A DNA stretch of 64,000 nt from Pseudarthrobacter oxydans (lineage in GTDB: Bacteria > Actinomycetota > Actinomycetes > Actinomycetales > Micrococcaceae): contig NZ_JAUSSN010000001.1 of the NCBI RefSeq assembly GCF_030812335.1, positions 62,001 to 126,000 on the forward strand. Reading direction: 5' to 3'. This document shows positions 40,877 to 49,097 of the stretch, one piece after another; within the stretch, counting starts at the first letter, position 1, and every line of letters starts with the position of its first letter. The notes below the pieces were generated by a model. The model worked only from the letters and a program-made list of their open reading frames with translations, was not told the DNA's origin and did not search any database. The translations under genes were made by a program, and so were the position numbers.

Positions 40877-42307
40877 CTAGGCCGCGGGCCGCCGGGCGGG
40901 ATCCGGGGAAGTTCCTCCCGGACTGCGCCTCGGCCCCGGGGCGACAGGCGCTCCCCGCTGGGGCGGCATGGCTTCGCGCCGGAGCGAGAAGCGGCTCACC
41001 GTGGCGGTTCCGCCCGCGCCGACCACGGCCGCGAGCGCGGCGGTCGAAGCCCGGAGTGATGGATCCTCGCTGGCCGCAACGTCCCGGGCGCCGTCGGCAT
41101 AGCGGTCCATGGCGTGGCCGGGCCCCATCCCAGGCTCCAGCCATTCGTGTCCGGGGACCGGGGCGGTCAAAGTGACGGTCACCCGGTCCTTCAGGTCGGG
41201 GTTGGGCGTCCCGTCCGCCCCGGGCACCCAGTCCTGCTCGTGCTCCAGGTGCAGGCTGCCGGTGCCTGGCCCTGGCTCGATCCCGCCCACCGGGGAACCT
41301 GCCGTGAGCACGAACTTCAGCTCGTAGTCGGCCAGAAACGCCTTGTCCCGGCCGAGGTTCATGGCGTGGATACCGCCCTGGCTGTAGCCCACGGCGGCCA
41401 CCTGGTCGCCCGCCTCGGCGCCGGCCTCCGCCAGGGCCTGACGGATGGCCGCGGCGGTCTCGGCCGAATCGTAGCCGAGGCCCTCTGCGATCCCGGCGGT
41501 GTCAAAGGGATTGGTGCCCTGCGGCAGTCCGTCCAGCTGCGTTCCGGGGATGACCACCGCCCAGGCGCGGTTGCCGCGCTCCCCCAGCCGGAGGACCTCG
41601 ATCTCGCCGCTGTTCCGGCCGACGTCCCCGGCCCGCAGCAGCAGCCCGGCCGGTGAGACATCGACCTCCTCCGTCCGGGTCTCCCGGCCCGCGATCCGGA
41701 CGGGCCGGGGCCGCAGGAAGTCCAGTCCCGGCTCGTCCGCCAATCCACGGATCACGGCCCGAACACCGCCCGCCGGTCCCCCTGCCGCCGGGGCGCCGGC
41801 CGGCAGGCCCAGCAGCAGCGCCAGCCTTCCGGGCGCCAGCGAGAACTCGTCCTCCACCGTGTCGCGGACGGTCAGCGGCGGCAGGCCGGCCAGACCCCAC
41901 AGCGGCCCGTATCCGGGGCCGGCCCGGCCGATCCGCAGGAGCAGGGTGTTCCTGGCTTCGGCGGACTCGTACTCCCGGTGGCTCGCCCGGACCTCACTGC
42001 AGAGACGCTCCAGCTCTGCCCGGACGCGGCCGAGGGCCAGGGCTCCCTCCCCGACGGCGGTAATCGCAGCACTGCCGGAGGCGTACGAGTCGGACTGGTA
42101 GGGGAACAGCGCGCGGCGCACCCGTTCTCCCTCCGCCTCCGCGGCAGCCAGTTCCCGGACGAGGCCGTCCAGCGCAGAGGCTCCCGCCAGCAGTTCCTCG
42201 AACGAGAAACTGAGGCCGCCCACTCCGCCCCGGATCCGCAGCATCCCGTCCACCGGAGCGGCGGGGACGGGGGCTCCCCCGGAACCGGCCGGTGACACCT
42301 CCGCCAT
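40877..42307 (-). CDS. Alpha/beta hydrolase with ESX-like N-terminal helical domain
   Basis: 476 residues. Residues 32-120 are helical and resemble the long helical hairpin of WXG100/LXG-type secretion domains (LSFSFEELLAGASALDGLV, ALGRVRAELERLCSEVRASHREYESAEARN). Residues 225-420 form an alpha/beta hydrolase with the nucleophile elbow VGYSQGG (Ser309), oxyanion strand AWAVVIPGTQ, and plausible acid and His in HEQDWVPGADG and PGHEWLEP. The C-terminus is proline-rich and disordered. Start overlaps the upstream small-protein stop (TGATG), so the two are coupled. A secreted lipase/esterase is suspected but not shown. Confidence 0.75.
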   Translation of the reverse strand: MAEVSPAGSGGAPVPAAPVDGMLRIRGGVGGLSFSFEELLAGASALDGLVRELAAAEAEGERVRRALFPYQSDSYASGSAAITAVGEGALALGRVRAELERLCSEVRASHREYESAEARNTLLLRIGRAGPGYGPLWGLAGLPPLTVRDTVEDEFSLAPGRLALLLGLPAGAPAAGGPAGGVRAVIRGLADEPGLDFLRPRPVRIAGRETRTEEVDVSPAGLLLRAGDVGRNSGEIEVLRLGERGNRAWAVVIPGTQLDGLPQGTNPFDTAGIAEGLGYDSAETAAAIRQALAEAGAEAGDQVAAVGYSQGGIHAMNLGRDKAFLADYELKFVLTAGSPVGGIEPGPGTGSLHLEHEQDWVPGADGTPNPDLKDRVTVTLTAPVPGHEWLEPGMGPGHAMDRYADGARDVAASEDPSLRASTAALAAVVGAGGTATVSRFSLRREAMPPQRGAPVAPGPRRSPGGTSPDPARRPAA

Positions 42308-42666
42308 CAGGGCCCCGGCCGCCCCGGGGACAGAGCCACGTTCCGAGCATGGCGGAGCACGGCTGCAGCGGCCTCCTGCAGGGCTGCGCGGCTGCGGCGC
42401 AGGGAGGCGGCCTGCAGGGACACCGCAGTCCGGTAGGCCCGTCCCGCAGGGGACTGCCAGCTCTGCAGTTCCACGCGGGCCAGGCCAGCCAGCACAGCGT
42501 CGGTGTGGTCTGCGCAGGCGGCCACCCGGGCGGCGAGCTGCTGGACCTCGTAGCTGCGCGAGACGCACGCCCCGGCATCAGAGGCCAGGACACCCCCCGC
42601 GGACGCCCCGCCGCCCCCGGGGCTGTTGCTGGTGTGGGCGCTGGTATCGGCGCTCCCGCTGGTCAT
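42307..42666 (-). CDS. WXG100-like small helical protein
   Basis: 119 residues. After a Ser/Gly-rich N-terminus, residues 37-110 form two predicted helices separated by a Trp-containing turn: LAARVAACADHTDAVLAGLARVELQSW70QSPAGRAYRTAV. Length, hairpin plan and the W-x-S/G turn resemble ESX/WXG100 proteins, though the canonical WxG is WQS here. Its stop overlaps the hydrolase start, so both are made together, as WXG100 partners often are. TAAGGT seven bases before ATG 42666 suggests a leaderless transcript. No T7SS machinery is in the window. Confidence 0.6.
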   Translation of the reverse strand: MTSGSADTSAHTSNSPGGGGASAGGVLASDAGACVSRSYEVQQLAARVAACADHTDAVLAGLARVELQSWQSPAGRAYRTAVSLQAASLRRSRAALQEAAAAVLRHARNVALSPGRPGP

Positions 42667-42673
42667 GTCACCG

Positions 42674-42679
42674 ACCTTA
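42674..42679 (-). promoter_or_regulatory. -10 box of the WXG100-like gene (leaderless)
   Basis: TAAGGT on the minus strand seven bases before ATG 42666. Confidence 0.45.
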
Positions 42680-42825
42680 GGGACCCCCGCCCACGGCCTG
42701 AAGCCCCCCGCCCGGCCATGTGGACAACTGCCGGTGAAACCGCAGTGAGCACCGGGGAACCCGGCCGGAAGTCACATGGATCAGCGCGCTTAAGGCCCGG
42801 CGGGACTTCGTGAAAGAATCGGAGC

Positions 42826-44268
42826 ATGCCTGAAACTGCCGCCACAGCCGATACCCGCACGCCGTCCGGACGCCTGGCCCTCGCCGCGTCCTCACAACAG
42901 ATCGCGCTCGGCCCGCTGGACGGCCGGTACCAGTCCGCCGTCGCGCCGCTGGTCGACTACCTCTCCGAGGCCGCCCTCAACCGCGACCGGGTCGCCGTCG
43001 AGGTTGAATGGCTCATCCACCTGACCGGCAACAACGTGCTCCCCGGCGCCGGGCCGCTGACTGCCGAGCAGCAGGAGAAGCTGCGCGCCATCGTCACCGA
43101 ATTCGACGCCGGCTCGGTTGCCGAACTGGCGGACATCGAAGCCGTCACCGTGCACGACGTCAAGGCCGTCGAGTACTACATCGGCCGCCGCCTGCCGGGG
43201 ATCGGCATCGAACACCTGACCGCCATGGTGCACTTCGGCTGCACGTCCGAGGACATCAACAACCTCTCCTACGCCCTGGGCATCAAGGGCGCCGTGGAGG
43301 ACGTCTGGCTGCCCGCCGCCCGGCAGCTCGTCGCGCAGATCAGCGCCATGGCCGGGGACAACCGGGCCGTGCCGATGCTTTCCCGCACGCACGGCCAGCC
43401 GGCCACCCCCACCACCCTCGGCAAGGAACTGGCCGTCATCGCGCACCGCCTGACCCGCCAGCTGAACCGCATCGCCCGGACTGAATATCTCGGCAAGATC
43501 AACGGCGCAACCGGCACCTACGCGGCCCACGTGGCCTCCGTCCCGGGCGCCGATTGGGAGCACGTCGCCAAGGGCTTCGTTGAAGGCCTGGGCCTGAGCT
43601 GGAACCCGTTGACCACGCAGATCGAAAGCCACGACTGGCAGGCGGAGCTGTACGCCGACGTCGCGCGGTTCAACCGGATCCTGCACAACGTCTGCACGGA
43701 CATCTGGAGCTACATCTCGATCGGCTACTTCGTGCAGATCCCGGTCGCCGGCGCCACCGGTTCCTCCACGATGCCGCACAAGGTCAACCCGATCCGCTTC
43801 GAGAACGCCGAGGCCAACCTGGAGATCTCCTCCGGGCTGTTCGATGTCCTGGGCTCCACCCTGGTCACCTCGCGCTGGCAGCGGGACCTCACCGATTCCT
43901 CCTCGCAGCGCAACATCGGCGTCGCCTTCGGCCACTCCCTGCTCGCCATCTCCAACGTGGCCAAGGGCCTGGACCGCCTGAAGGTCGCCGAGGACGTGCT
44001 GGCCGCGGACCTCGACACCAACTGGGAAGTCCTGGGCGAAGCCATCCAGATGGTCATGCGCGCCGAGGCCATCGCCGGCGTCGAAGGCATGGAAAACCCC
44101 TACGAGCGGCTCAAGGACCTGACCCGCGGGCAGCGCGTCGACGCCGCCAGGATGCGGGAATTCGTCCAGAGCCTGGGCCTGTCGGCGGACGCCGAAGCCC
44201 GGCTGCTGGCCCTGACCCCCGGCAGGTACACCGGCATCGCGGACAAGCTGGTGGACCACCTCGCATGA
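42826..44268 (+). CDS. purB: Adenylosuccinate lyase
   Basis: 480 residues; catalyses two fumarate-releasing steps in purine synthesis (SAICAR to AICAR and adenylosuccinate to AMP). The start region QQIALGPLDGRYQSAVAPLVDYLSEAAL is typical of the longer PurB class, with the His-containing TSEDINN, RTHGQPATPTTLGKE and the superfamily signature GSSTMPHKVNPIRFE. Length agrees with this class. The stop overlaps the next gene as ATGA. Confidence 0.97.
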   Translation: MPETAATADTRTPSGRLALAASSQQIALGPLDGRYQSAVAPLVDYLSEAALNRDRVAVEVEWLIHLTGNNVLPGAGPLTAEQQEKLRAIVTEFDAGSVAELADIEAVTVHDVKAVEYYIGRRLPGIGIEHLTAMVHFGCTSEDINNLSYALGIKGAVEDVWLPAARQLVAQISAMAGDNRAVPMLSRTHGQPATPTTLGKELAVIAHRLTRQLNRIARTEYLGKINGATGTYAAHVASVPGADWEHVAKGFVEGLGLSWNPLTTQIESHDWQAELYADVARFNRILHNVCTDIWSYISIGYFVQIPVAGATGSSTMPHKVNPIRFENAEANLEISSGLFDVLGSTLVTSRWQRDLTDSSSQRNIGVAFGHSLLAISNVAKGLDRLKVAEDVLAADLDTNWEVLGEAIQMVMRAEAIAGVEGMENPYERLKDLTRGQRVDAARMREFVQSLGLSADAEARLLALTPGRYTGIADKLVDHLA

Positions 44269-44930
44269 GGCTCCTGCTCATCCGCCACGGCCAGACGCCC
44301 GGCAACGTCCTGGGCCAACTGGACACCGCCCACCCGGGCCCCGGGCTGACCGAGCTCGGCGAACGGCAGGCCGCCGCGCTGGCGCGGTCCCTGGCGAATG
44401 AGCAGATCGACCTTCTCTTCGCCTCCACACTGATCCGCACCCAGATCACGGCCGCGCCGCTTTCAGCCGTCCGCGGCCTGGAGATCGAGGTGCTGGAGGG
44501 CCTGCGGGAGATCGAGGCCGGGTCCCTGGAGAAGCTCACCGACAAGAAATCGCACCTGCGCTACCTTGGAACCGTGTTCGGCTGGGCGGCCGGGGAACTG
44601 CACCGCAGGATGCCGGCCGGGCCCAGCGGGCACGACTTCTTCGAACGCTACGACGCCTCGATCACACGGATCGCCGCCGCGGCCGACGGCGACACCTCGA
44701 CGGTGGCCGTGGTCAGCCACGGCGCCGCGATCCGCGTCTGGGCGGGCCTTCGGGCCGGCAACGTGGAGGCCGGCTTCGCCGCCCGCCACGGCCTCGCCAA
44801 CACCGGGATTGTGGCCTTGGAAGGGGATCCCGACGCCGGCTGGCGACTTATCCACTGGGACGACAGTCCGGTCGGCGGCCTGGCACTGCTGGACCCGACG
44901 GCGGAGGACCCGGCCGGCGGCACGCTGTAG
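44265..44930 (+). CDS. Histidine phosphatase family protein
   Basis: 221 residues. Phosphoglycerate-mutase-like fold: MRLLLIRHGQTPGNVLGQLDTAHPGPGLTELGERQA (catalytic RHG), LLFASTLIRTQITAAPL (second Arg), EIEAGSLE (acid) and VAVVSHGAAIRVWAG (second His). It removes phosphate from a small molecule or protein; the substrate is unknown. Translation is coupled to purB by a four-base overlap, which hints at a nucleotide or sugar phosphate, though such coupling is weak evidence. Confidence 0.93.
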   Translation: MRLLLIRHGQTPGNVLGQLDTAHPGPGLTELGERQAAALARSLANEQIDLLFASTLIRTQITAAPLSAVRGLEIEVLEGLREIEAGSLEKLTDKKSHLRYLGTVFGWAAGELHRRMPAGPSGHDFFERYDASITRIAAAADGDTSTVAVVSHGAAIRVWAGLRAGNVEAGFAARHGLANTGIVALEGDPDAGWRLIHWDDSPVGGLALLDPTAEDPAGGTL

Positions 44931-45024
44931 CTGAATTCTCCGAACCCTAACGCGCAGGAAACACGGCCGAAACCGGCGGTGCCTACCGTTGATCTGCATA
45001 ACCCTTCGGCGAAGCGAGGCAGCC

Positions 45025-45528
45025 ATGCAGACCAACCCGCGGCTCAACATCCGGCAGGTCACCTGGGCCAACCCGGTGGGCGCGGATCTCCGTGCAGCCC
45101 AGCAGGCCGAACTCGACGCCCGCTTCGGCACTAGCGACCATGAACCCGGCCCGCCGCCGTCGGAGGCTGACACGGCCGTGTTCCTCGTCGCCCACGACAA
45201 GGCCTCCGGTCAGCCCGTGGGCTGCGGCGGCCTGCGCATCCTCGACGCGCACACTGCCGAGATCAAGCGGCTCTACGTGCTCCCGTACACCCGTGGTTCC
45301 GGGGTGGCCAGCTCCATCCTCGCGGCCCTGGAGGCGCACGCGCACAGCCTCGGCATCACGTCCATCACCGCCGAGGCCGGCTCGGTGCAGACTGACGGCC
45401 GGCAGTTCTACCAGAACTCCGGCTTTGTCCCGGTGCCGAACTTCGGGCCGTACATCGGGGTGGAGCACTCCTACTGCTACTCGAAAGCCATCGACTCGCA
45501 CAGCGCCGCCCACACCGCCATGGCCTAG
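45025..45528 (+). CDS. GNAT family N-acetyltransferase
   Basis: 167 residues from ATG 45025 (GCGAGGC upstream). Motifs: VFLVAHDKASGQPVGCGGLRILDAHTAEIKRLYVLPYTRGSGVASSILAALEAHAHSLG, with the acetyl-CoA loop TRGSGVASS, and AEAGSVQTDGRQFYQNSGFVPVPNFGPY. The last segment is like the MarR-linked or YycN-type GNATs that act on small amines or peptides. Substrate unknown. It lies alone after the phosphatase gene. Confidence 0.9.
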   Translation: MQTNPRLNIRQVTWANPVGADLRAAQQAELDARFGTSDHEPGPPPSEADTAVFLVAHDKASGQPVGCGGLRILDAHTAEIKRLYVLPYTRGSGVASSILAALEAHAHSLGITSITAEAGSVQTDGRQFYQNSGFVPVPNFGPYIGVEHSYCYSKAIDSHSAAHTAMA

Positions 45529-45551
45529 GCGGGGTACTGCGTTTGCCCCCG

Positions 45552-46589
45552 TCAGCCGGCAGCAGCGCCGCCGCGCCTGCCGGTCAGCCGCAGCAGCCCG
45601 TCGCGCAGGGGCTGGGCAGTCTCCGCGAGTGCCAGCCGTGCCATGGCGGAGGACGCCACGCGTAAAGCCTGGCTGCGCAGCAGCCTCCGCCGGTTGTACG
45701 CCCGCAGGGCCTCCGGGACGGGGCGGGAGTTGAGCAGTCCCGCGAGTGTGACGGCGTCGATCAGCGCCTCGCAGGCGCCGCGCCCCAGGTTGGGCGTCAT
45801 GCCGTGCGCCGCATCCCCCACCAGCACCGCACCGTTCCGCTGGTAGCTGCCGGGGAAGGGCACCGTCCAGACCCGTTGTGCCAGCGTCTGCCCCGGCGTC
45901 GCGGCCGCCAGGACGCGGTCTATGCCTGCAGCCCGGCCGGACAGCCGCGCGCGGGTGAGCGCCAGGGCCTCCCCGACATCGATGCCGCCGGGCCCCAGCC
46001 CCGACCGGTAGGAGGCGTACCAGTAGGTCCGGCCGCGGGACGCGGGAGTGATGCCAAACAGCTGCCCGCGCCCCCAGTATTCACCTCCGCCGCCGGGCGG
46101 CACCGGTTCGTCGATGATGCCGCGCAGCGCAAGATAGGGGCTGAGTCTGGCCCTACTGCGTTCGCCCCAGAGCCTCCGGCGGACAATGCTGTGCACCCCG
46201 TCGGCGCCGACGACGAGGCCCGAACGCGGCAGTGATGCCACCGGGCCGTAGGCTCTGGCCACCGGGGCCGGCACCGCCGCGTCCAGCAGCCGGAGCAGGT
46301 CCGCACGTGAAACCCCGATGATGCCTGGTGCCCGGGCCGTGAACAGAACGGCCCCGGATCCGTCCCGGAGTGCCATCCCGCCAAAAACGGAACCGGCTGC
46401 CCGGACGGCCGGGAGAATCCCCACTTCGTCCAGGGCCTGCTGGGCTTCCGGCCACATGGCCAGGGACGTCTCCACCTGCGGCGGCTCGTTCCGCCGCTCG
46501 TGGACGGTCACCTGAAAGCGTCTGGGGTCAAGGCATGCCGCCAGCGCCAGTCCCGCGATGCCGCCGCCGACGACCGAGAGAGCGTCCAT
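45552..46589 (-). CDS. FAD-dependent monooxygenase (PHBH fold)
   Basis: 345 residues. FAD motifs: LSVVGGGIAGLALAACLDPRRFQVTVHER (GxGxxG), the DG motif GLVVGADGVHSIVRRRLW, and GDAAHGMTPNLGRGACEALIDAVTLAGLL. Members hydroxylate aromatic or related compounds with NAD(P)H and oxygen. It is slightly shorter than usual (about 380-400) because the region after residue 110 is compact, so it could be an oxidoreductase with altered specificity. TAGACT six bases before ATG 46589 gives a leaderless start. Divergent from a thioesterase gene. Confidence 0.88.
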   Translation of the reverse strand: MDALSVVGGGIAGLALAACLDPRRFQVTVHERRNEPPQVETSLAMWPEAQQALDEVGILPAVRAAGSVFGGMALRDGSGAVLFTARAPGIIGVSRADLLRLLDAAVPAPVARAYGPVASLPRSGLVVGADGVHSIVRRRLWGERSRARLSPYLALRGIIDEPVPPGGGGEYWGRGQLFGITPASRGRTYWYASYRSGLGPGGIDVGEALALTRARLSGRAAGIDRVLAAATPGQTLAQRVWTVPFPGSYQRNGAVLVGDAAHGMTPNLGRGACEALIDAVTLAGLLNSRPVPEALRAYNRRRLLRSQALRVASSAMARLALAETAQPLRDGLLRLTGRRGGAAAG

Positions 46590-46595
46590 GCCCAG

Positions 46596-46601
46596 AGTCT
46601 A
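46596..46601 (-). promoter_or_regulatory. -10 box of the FAD monooxygenase gene (leaderless)
   Basis: TAGACT on the minus strand six bases before ATG 46589. Confidence 0.5.
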
Positions 46602-46660
46602 CGGCCGGTGCCGGCTGTGGGGGATCCCGTCATACTCCCGCGGGCCGCGCCGCCGTCGGC

Positions 46661-46666
46661 TAATCT
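46661..46666 (+). promoter_or_regulatory. -10 box of the thioesterase gene (leaderless)
   Basis: TAATCT six bases before ATG 46673. Confidence 0.5.
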
Positions 46667-46672
46667 CGCACT

Positions 46673-47107
46673 ATGGAACCGGCCGACATCACCTTCCGCA
46701 CCCGCAAGTGGGTGCGGCCCGAAGACCTGAACGCGAACGGCACGCTGTTCGGCGGAAGCCTGCTGAAATGGATCGACGAGGAAGCGGCGATCTACGCCAT
46801 CCTCCAGCTCGGCAACGGCCGGGCCGTCACCAAGTACATCTCCGAAATCAACTTCGTCAGCTCGGCCGTCCAGGGCGACCTGATCGAAATGGGGCTCACG
46901 GCCACCCGCTTCGGGCGGACCTCGCTCACCATGCGCGCCGAGGTCCGCAACATGATCACCCGGCAGAGCATCCTCACGATCGAGGAAATCGTCTTTGTGA
47001 ACCTCGATCCGCGCGGCAAGCCCGCACCGCACGGGTACACCGAGATCACCTATGACCGGGACCGGATCCCGACGCACCACCTGACGGAGACGCTCGAGGA
47101 GGACTAG
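46673..47107 (+). CDS. Acyl-CoA thioesterase (hotdog fold, YciA/BACH type)
   Basis: 144 residues, a single hotdog domain. The catalytic segment is EDLNANGTLFGGSLLKWIDEEAAIYAI (Asn and Asp positions of the YciA type), followed by KYISEINFVSSAVQGDLIEMGLTATRFGRTSLTMRAEVRN. It hydrolyses short to medium acyl-CoAs. Predicted leaderless start. Divergent from the FAD monooxygenase gene with an 83-base gap. Confidence 0.92.
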   Translation: MEPADITFRTRKWVRPEDLNANGTLFGGSLLKWIDEEAAIYAILQLGNGRAVTKYISEINFVSSAVQGDLIEMGLTATRFGRTSLTMRAEVRNMITRQSILTIEEIVFVNLDPRGKPAPHGYTEITYDRDRIPTHHLTETLEED

Positions 47108-47188
47108 GGGAGGCTCTGGCCCCGGGTCCTGCTCCGGGCGGACACGGATCGTCGCCTGCCTCCGTTGCGGACGGCAGTGGCGGTCCTG

Positions 47189-47581
47189 TCAGGTCCAGAA
47201 GTCGTCGCCTTTGGCCGTGTCCTCGGAGAACTCCCGCCCTTCCGCAATCTTTCCGCCGCGGACCACAAACGCGATGACGGTGGCCAGGTCCAGAGTCTTG
47301 CCGTTGTTTTCTCCGCGGGTTTGCTGGATCGCTACCGTGTGGTTTTCCCCGCCGACGATGTCCTGGACATTGGCCTGGAACGAACCCTGTGTGCGAGCTC
47401 CCAGTTCACCGAAGTACGCCAGGACTGCATCACGCCCCTGTTTGGTTCCCGATAGCACACCGCTGCCGGCAGCGTGCCAGACGGCGTCCTCCGCGAACAA
47501 CTCGCTGAGGGTCGCCATATCGCCTGCGTTGAAGGCCTCGTACCCACGCCGGACCAGTTCAGCATTTTCTGCGGCTCCCAT
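47189..47581 (-). CDS. SnoaL-like / NTF2-fold protein (ketosteroid-isomerase-like)
   Basis: 130 residues. Pattern ELVRRGYEAFNAGDMATLSELFAEDAVWHAAGSGVLSG, then GRDAVLAYFGELGART and C-terminal strands GGENHTVAIQQTRGENNGKTLDLATVIAFVVRGGKIAE. This is the nuclear transport factor 2-like family, often annotated as SnoaL polyketide cyclase relatives. ATG 47581 has GGAGAGG eight bases upstream. The putative active-site His is present (VWHAAG) but function is unassigned. Confidence 0.85.
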   Translation of the reverse strand: MGAAENAELVRRGYEAFNAGDMATLSELFAEDAVWHAAGSGVLSGTKQGRDAVLAYFGELGARTQGSFQANVQDIVGGENHTVAIQQTRGENNGKTLDLATVIAFVVRGGKIAEGREFSEDTAKGDDFWT

Positions 47582-47905
47582 GTCGGGCACCTCTCCGTCA
47601 TCTTTGTCGGGTTGTCGGGTTGTTGGGACGATTTAAGGCTATTCCTGGACCGGGGGCATGTCGATGGATCCCCTCATTACGGCCGGGTGCGAGTCCGGCG
47701 CACCTGCAGTCAAGCCGGGCGCCCCCGGATGTTCACCGCGTGTTGACGCCGCGGGCGCCGGACGTTCACACGGACGCACCAGACTCGGTGGCCAAGGTCG
47801 GGCTATTTCATCGATTTGATAGCCATTACCGCTCAATCCGGCGCCGTCCGCTATAGGCTGGCCGGACAAATGCCATCCGGCCCCGTTCAGGAATGAGTCT
47901 CACTC
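47582..47905. other. Intergenic region before the ABC importer operon
   Basis: 324 bases with no gene seen. It contains TATAGG (47852-47857), a likely -10 for the operon, and a seven-bp hairpin GGCCGGA/TCCGGCC (47860-47882) near the expected RNA 5' end. No riboswitch consensus was recognised. Confidence 0.45.
47860..47882 (+). promoter_or_regulatory. Hairpin in the leader of the ABC importer operon
   Basis: GGCCGGA (47860-47866) pairs with TCCGGCC (47876-47882), nine-base loop, starting three bases after the -10-like TATAGG. Likely at the 5' end of the message; may protect it. Confidence 0.4.
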
Positions 47906-49006
47906 GTGCGCAGATTGAAAACCATGGTTGCCGGCGCCGTCGCCGTCGCCCTTCTTTCCGGTTGTGGAGCGGGCGCCGCAGCCCCCGCCGCGTCCGAAGC
48001 AGCTACCGGGCCCGCCGCCGTCGCCCCCTCGGGACCGCCCTCCGGCGAAACACTGATCGTCTACACCAATTCCAACGGTGAAGGCCGTGGCGAGTGGCTG
48101 ACGGCGAAGGCTGCGGAAGCCGGCTTTAAGATCGAGATCGTCGGCGCCGGCGGCGCGGACGCCACCAACAAGCTGATTGCGGAGAAGAACAACCCGATCG
48201 CGGACGTCGCCTTCGGGCTCAACAACATGTACTTCGAGCAGGTCAAGGCGGCCGGCGCCATCGCACCGTTCACGCCCGCCTGGTCCGCGGAAGTCGACGC
48301 CGCCAAGGGCGACCCGTCCGAGAGCAAGGCGTACTGGCCGCTGGTCCAGCAGGCCATCCTGCTCGGCTACAACACCGAGAAGTTCAGCGCGGACGAAGCG
48401 CCCAAGGACTGGACCGATCTGTGGACCCAGGACAAGTTCAAATCCCGCTACGAGCGGGTTACCGGCCTCGGGACGGCCACCGCGCAGCTGGTCTTCGCCA
48501 GCATCCTGACGCGGTACAAGGACGAGACCGGCGACCTGGGCGTCTCGGACGAGGGGTGGAAGCAGGTGGAAGCGTACTTCAAGAACGGAACACCGGCCGT
48601 GGCCAAGACCGACCTGTTCGCCCGCATCGCCGCGGGGGACACGGACATGGGACAGATGCCCTCCTCAATCATTCTCGAACGTGAAAAGTCGTTCAGCGTC
48701 GATGTGGCGACCGTGATGCCGTCCGTAGGCGTACCGCTGGCCATCGAGCAGGTCGCCCTGGTCAAGGGAACGGACAAGCAGGACGAGGCCCTCAAGTTCA
48801 TCGACTGGTTCGGCAGCGCGAAGACCCAGGGTGAGTGGTCCCAGCAGTTCAACTCCATGCCGGTGAACAAGGCTGCCGTGGCCACGGCCAAGCCCGAGGT
48901 CGTCGAATTCTTCAACACGCTCAAACAGCAGGACATCGACTGGACCTTCGTGCAGGAGAACATGGGCGCTTGGGTGGAAAAGATCGAACTGGAATACATG
49001 AGCTGA
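47906..49006 (+). CDS. ABC transporter substrate-binding lipoprotein (iron/phosphonate class)
   Basis: 366 residues with a lipoprotein signal (AVALLSGC). The mature protein is a family 1 solute-binding protein related to Fe(III), thiamine and 2-aminoethylphosphonate binders: LIVYTNSNGEGRGEWLTAKAAEAGF, NKLIAEKNNPIADVAFGLNNMYFEQ, PLVQQAILLGYNTEKF, GTATAQLVFASILTRY. The paired tyrosines that bind Fe(III) in FbpA-type proteins are not obvious at the C-terminal hinge, so iron is not certain. GTG 47906 is used. A very strong terminator follows. Confidence 0.9.
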   Translation: MRRLKTMVAGAVAVALLSGCGAGAAAPAASEAATGPAAVAPSGPPSGETLIVYTNSNGEGRGEWLTAKAAEAGFKIEIVGAGGADATNKLIAEKNNPIADVAFGLNNMYFEQVKAAGAIAPFTPAWSAEVDAAKGDPSESKAYWPLVQQAILLGYNTEKFSADEAPKDWTDLWTQDKFKSRYERVTGLGTATAQLVFASILTRYKDETGDLGVSDEGWKQVEAYFKNGTPAVAKTDLFARIAAGDTDMGQMPSSIILEREKSFSVDVATVMPSVGVPLAIEQVALVKGTDKQDEALKFIDWFGSAKTQGEWSQQFNSMPVNKAAVATAKPEVVEFFNTLKQQDIDWTFVQENMGAWVEKIELEYMS

Positions 49007-49010
49007 CCCG

Positions 49011-49054
49011 AGCCCGGGCTGCAGCCGGCCAGCCGGCTGCAGCCCGGGCTTTTT
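49011..49054 (+). terminator. Strong intrinsic terminator between binding-protein and ATPase genes
   Basis: A perfect 19-bp stem (49011-49029 with 49032-49050) and a run of five T (49050-49054), five bases after the stop codon. By all rules this ends most transcripts, leaving partial readthrough into the ATPase and permease genes. Confidence 0.93.
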
Positions 49055-49097
49055 CCGTCGGACACCCCGCTTCGACGCCAGCCAAGGACAGGTTGCC

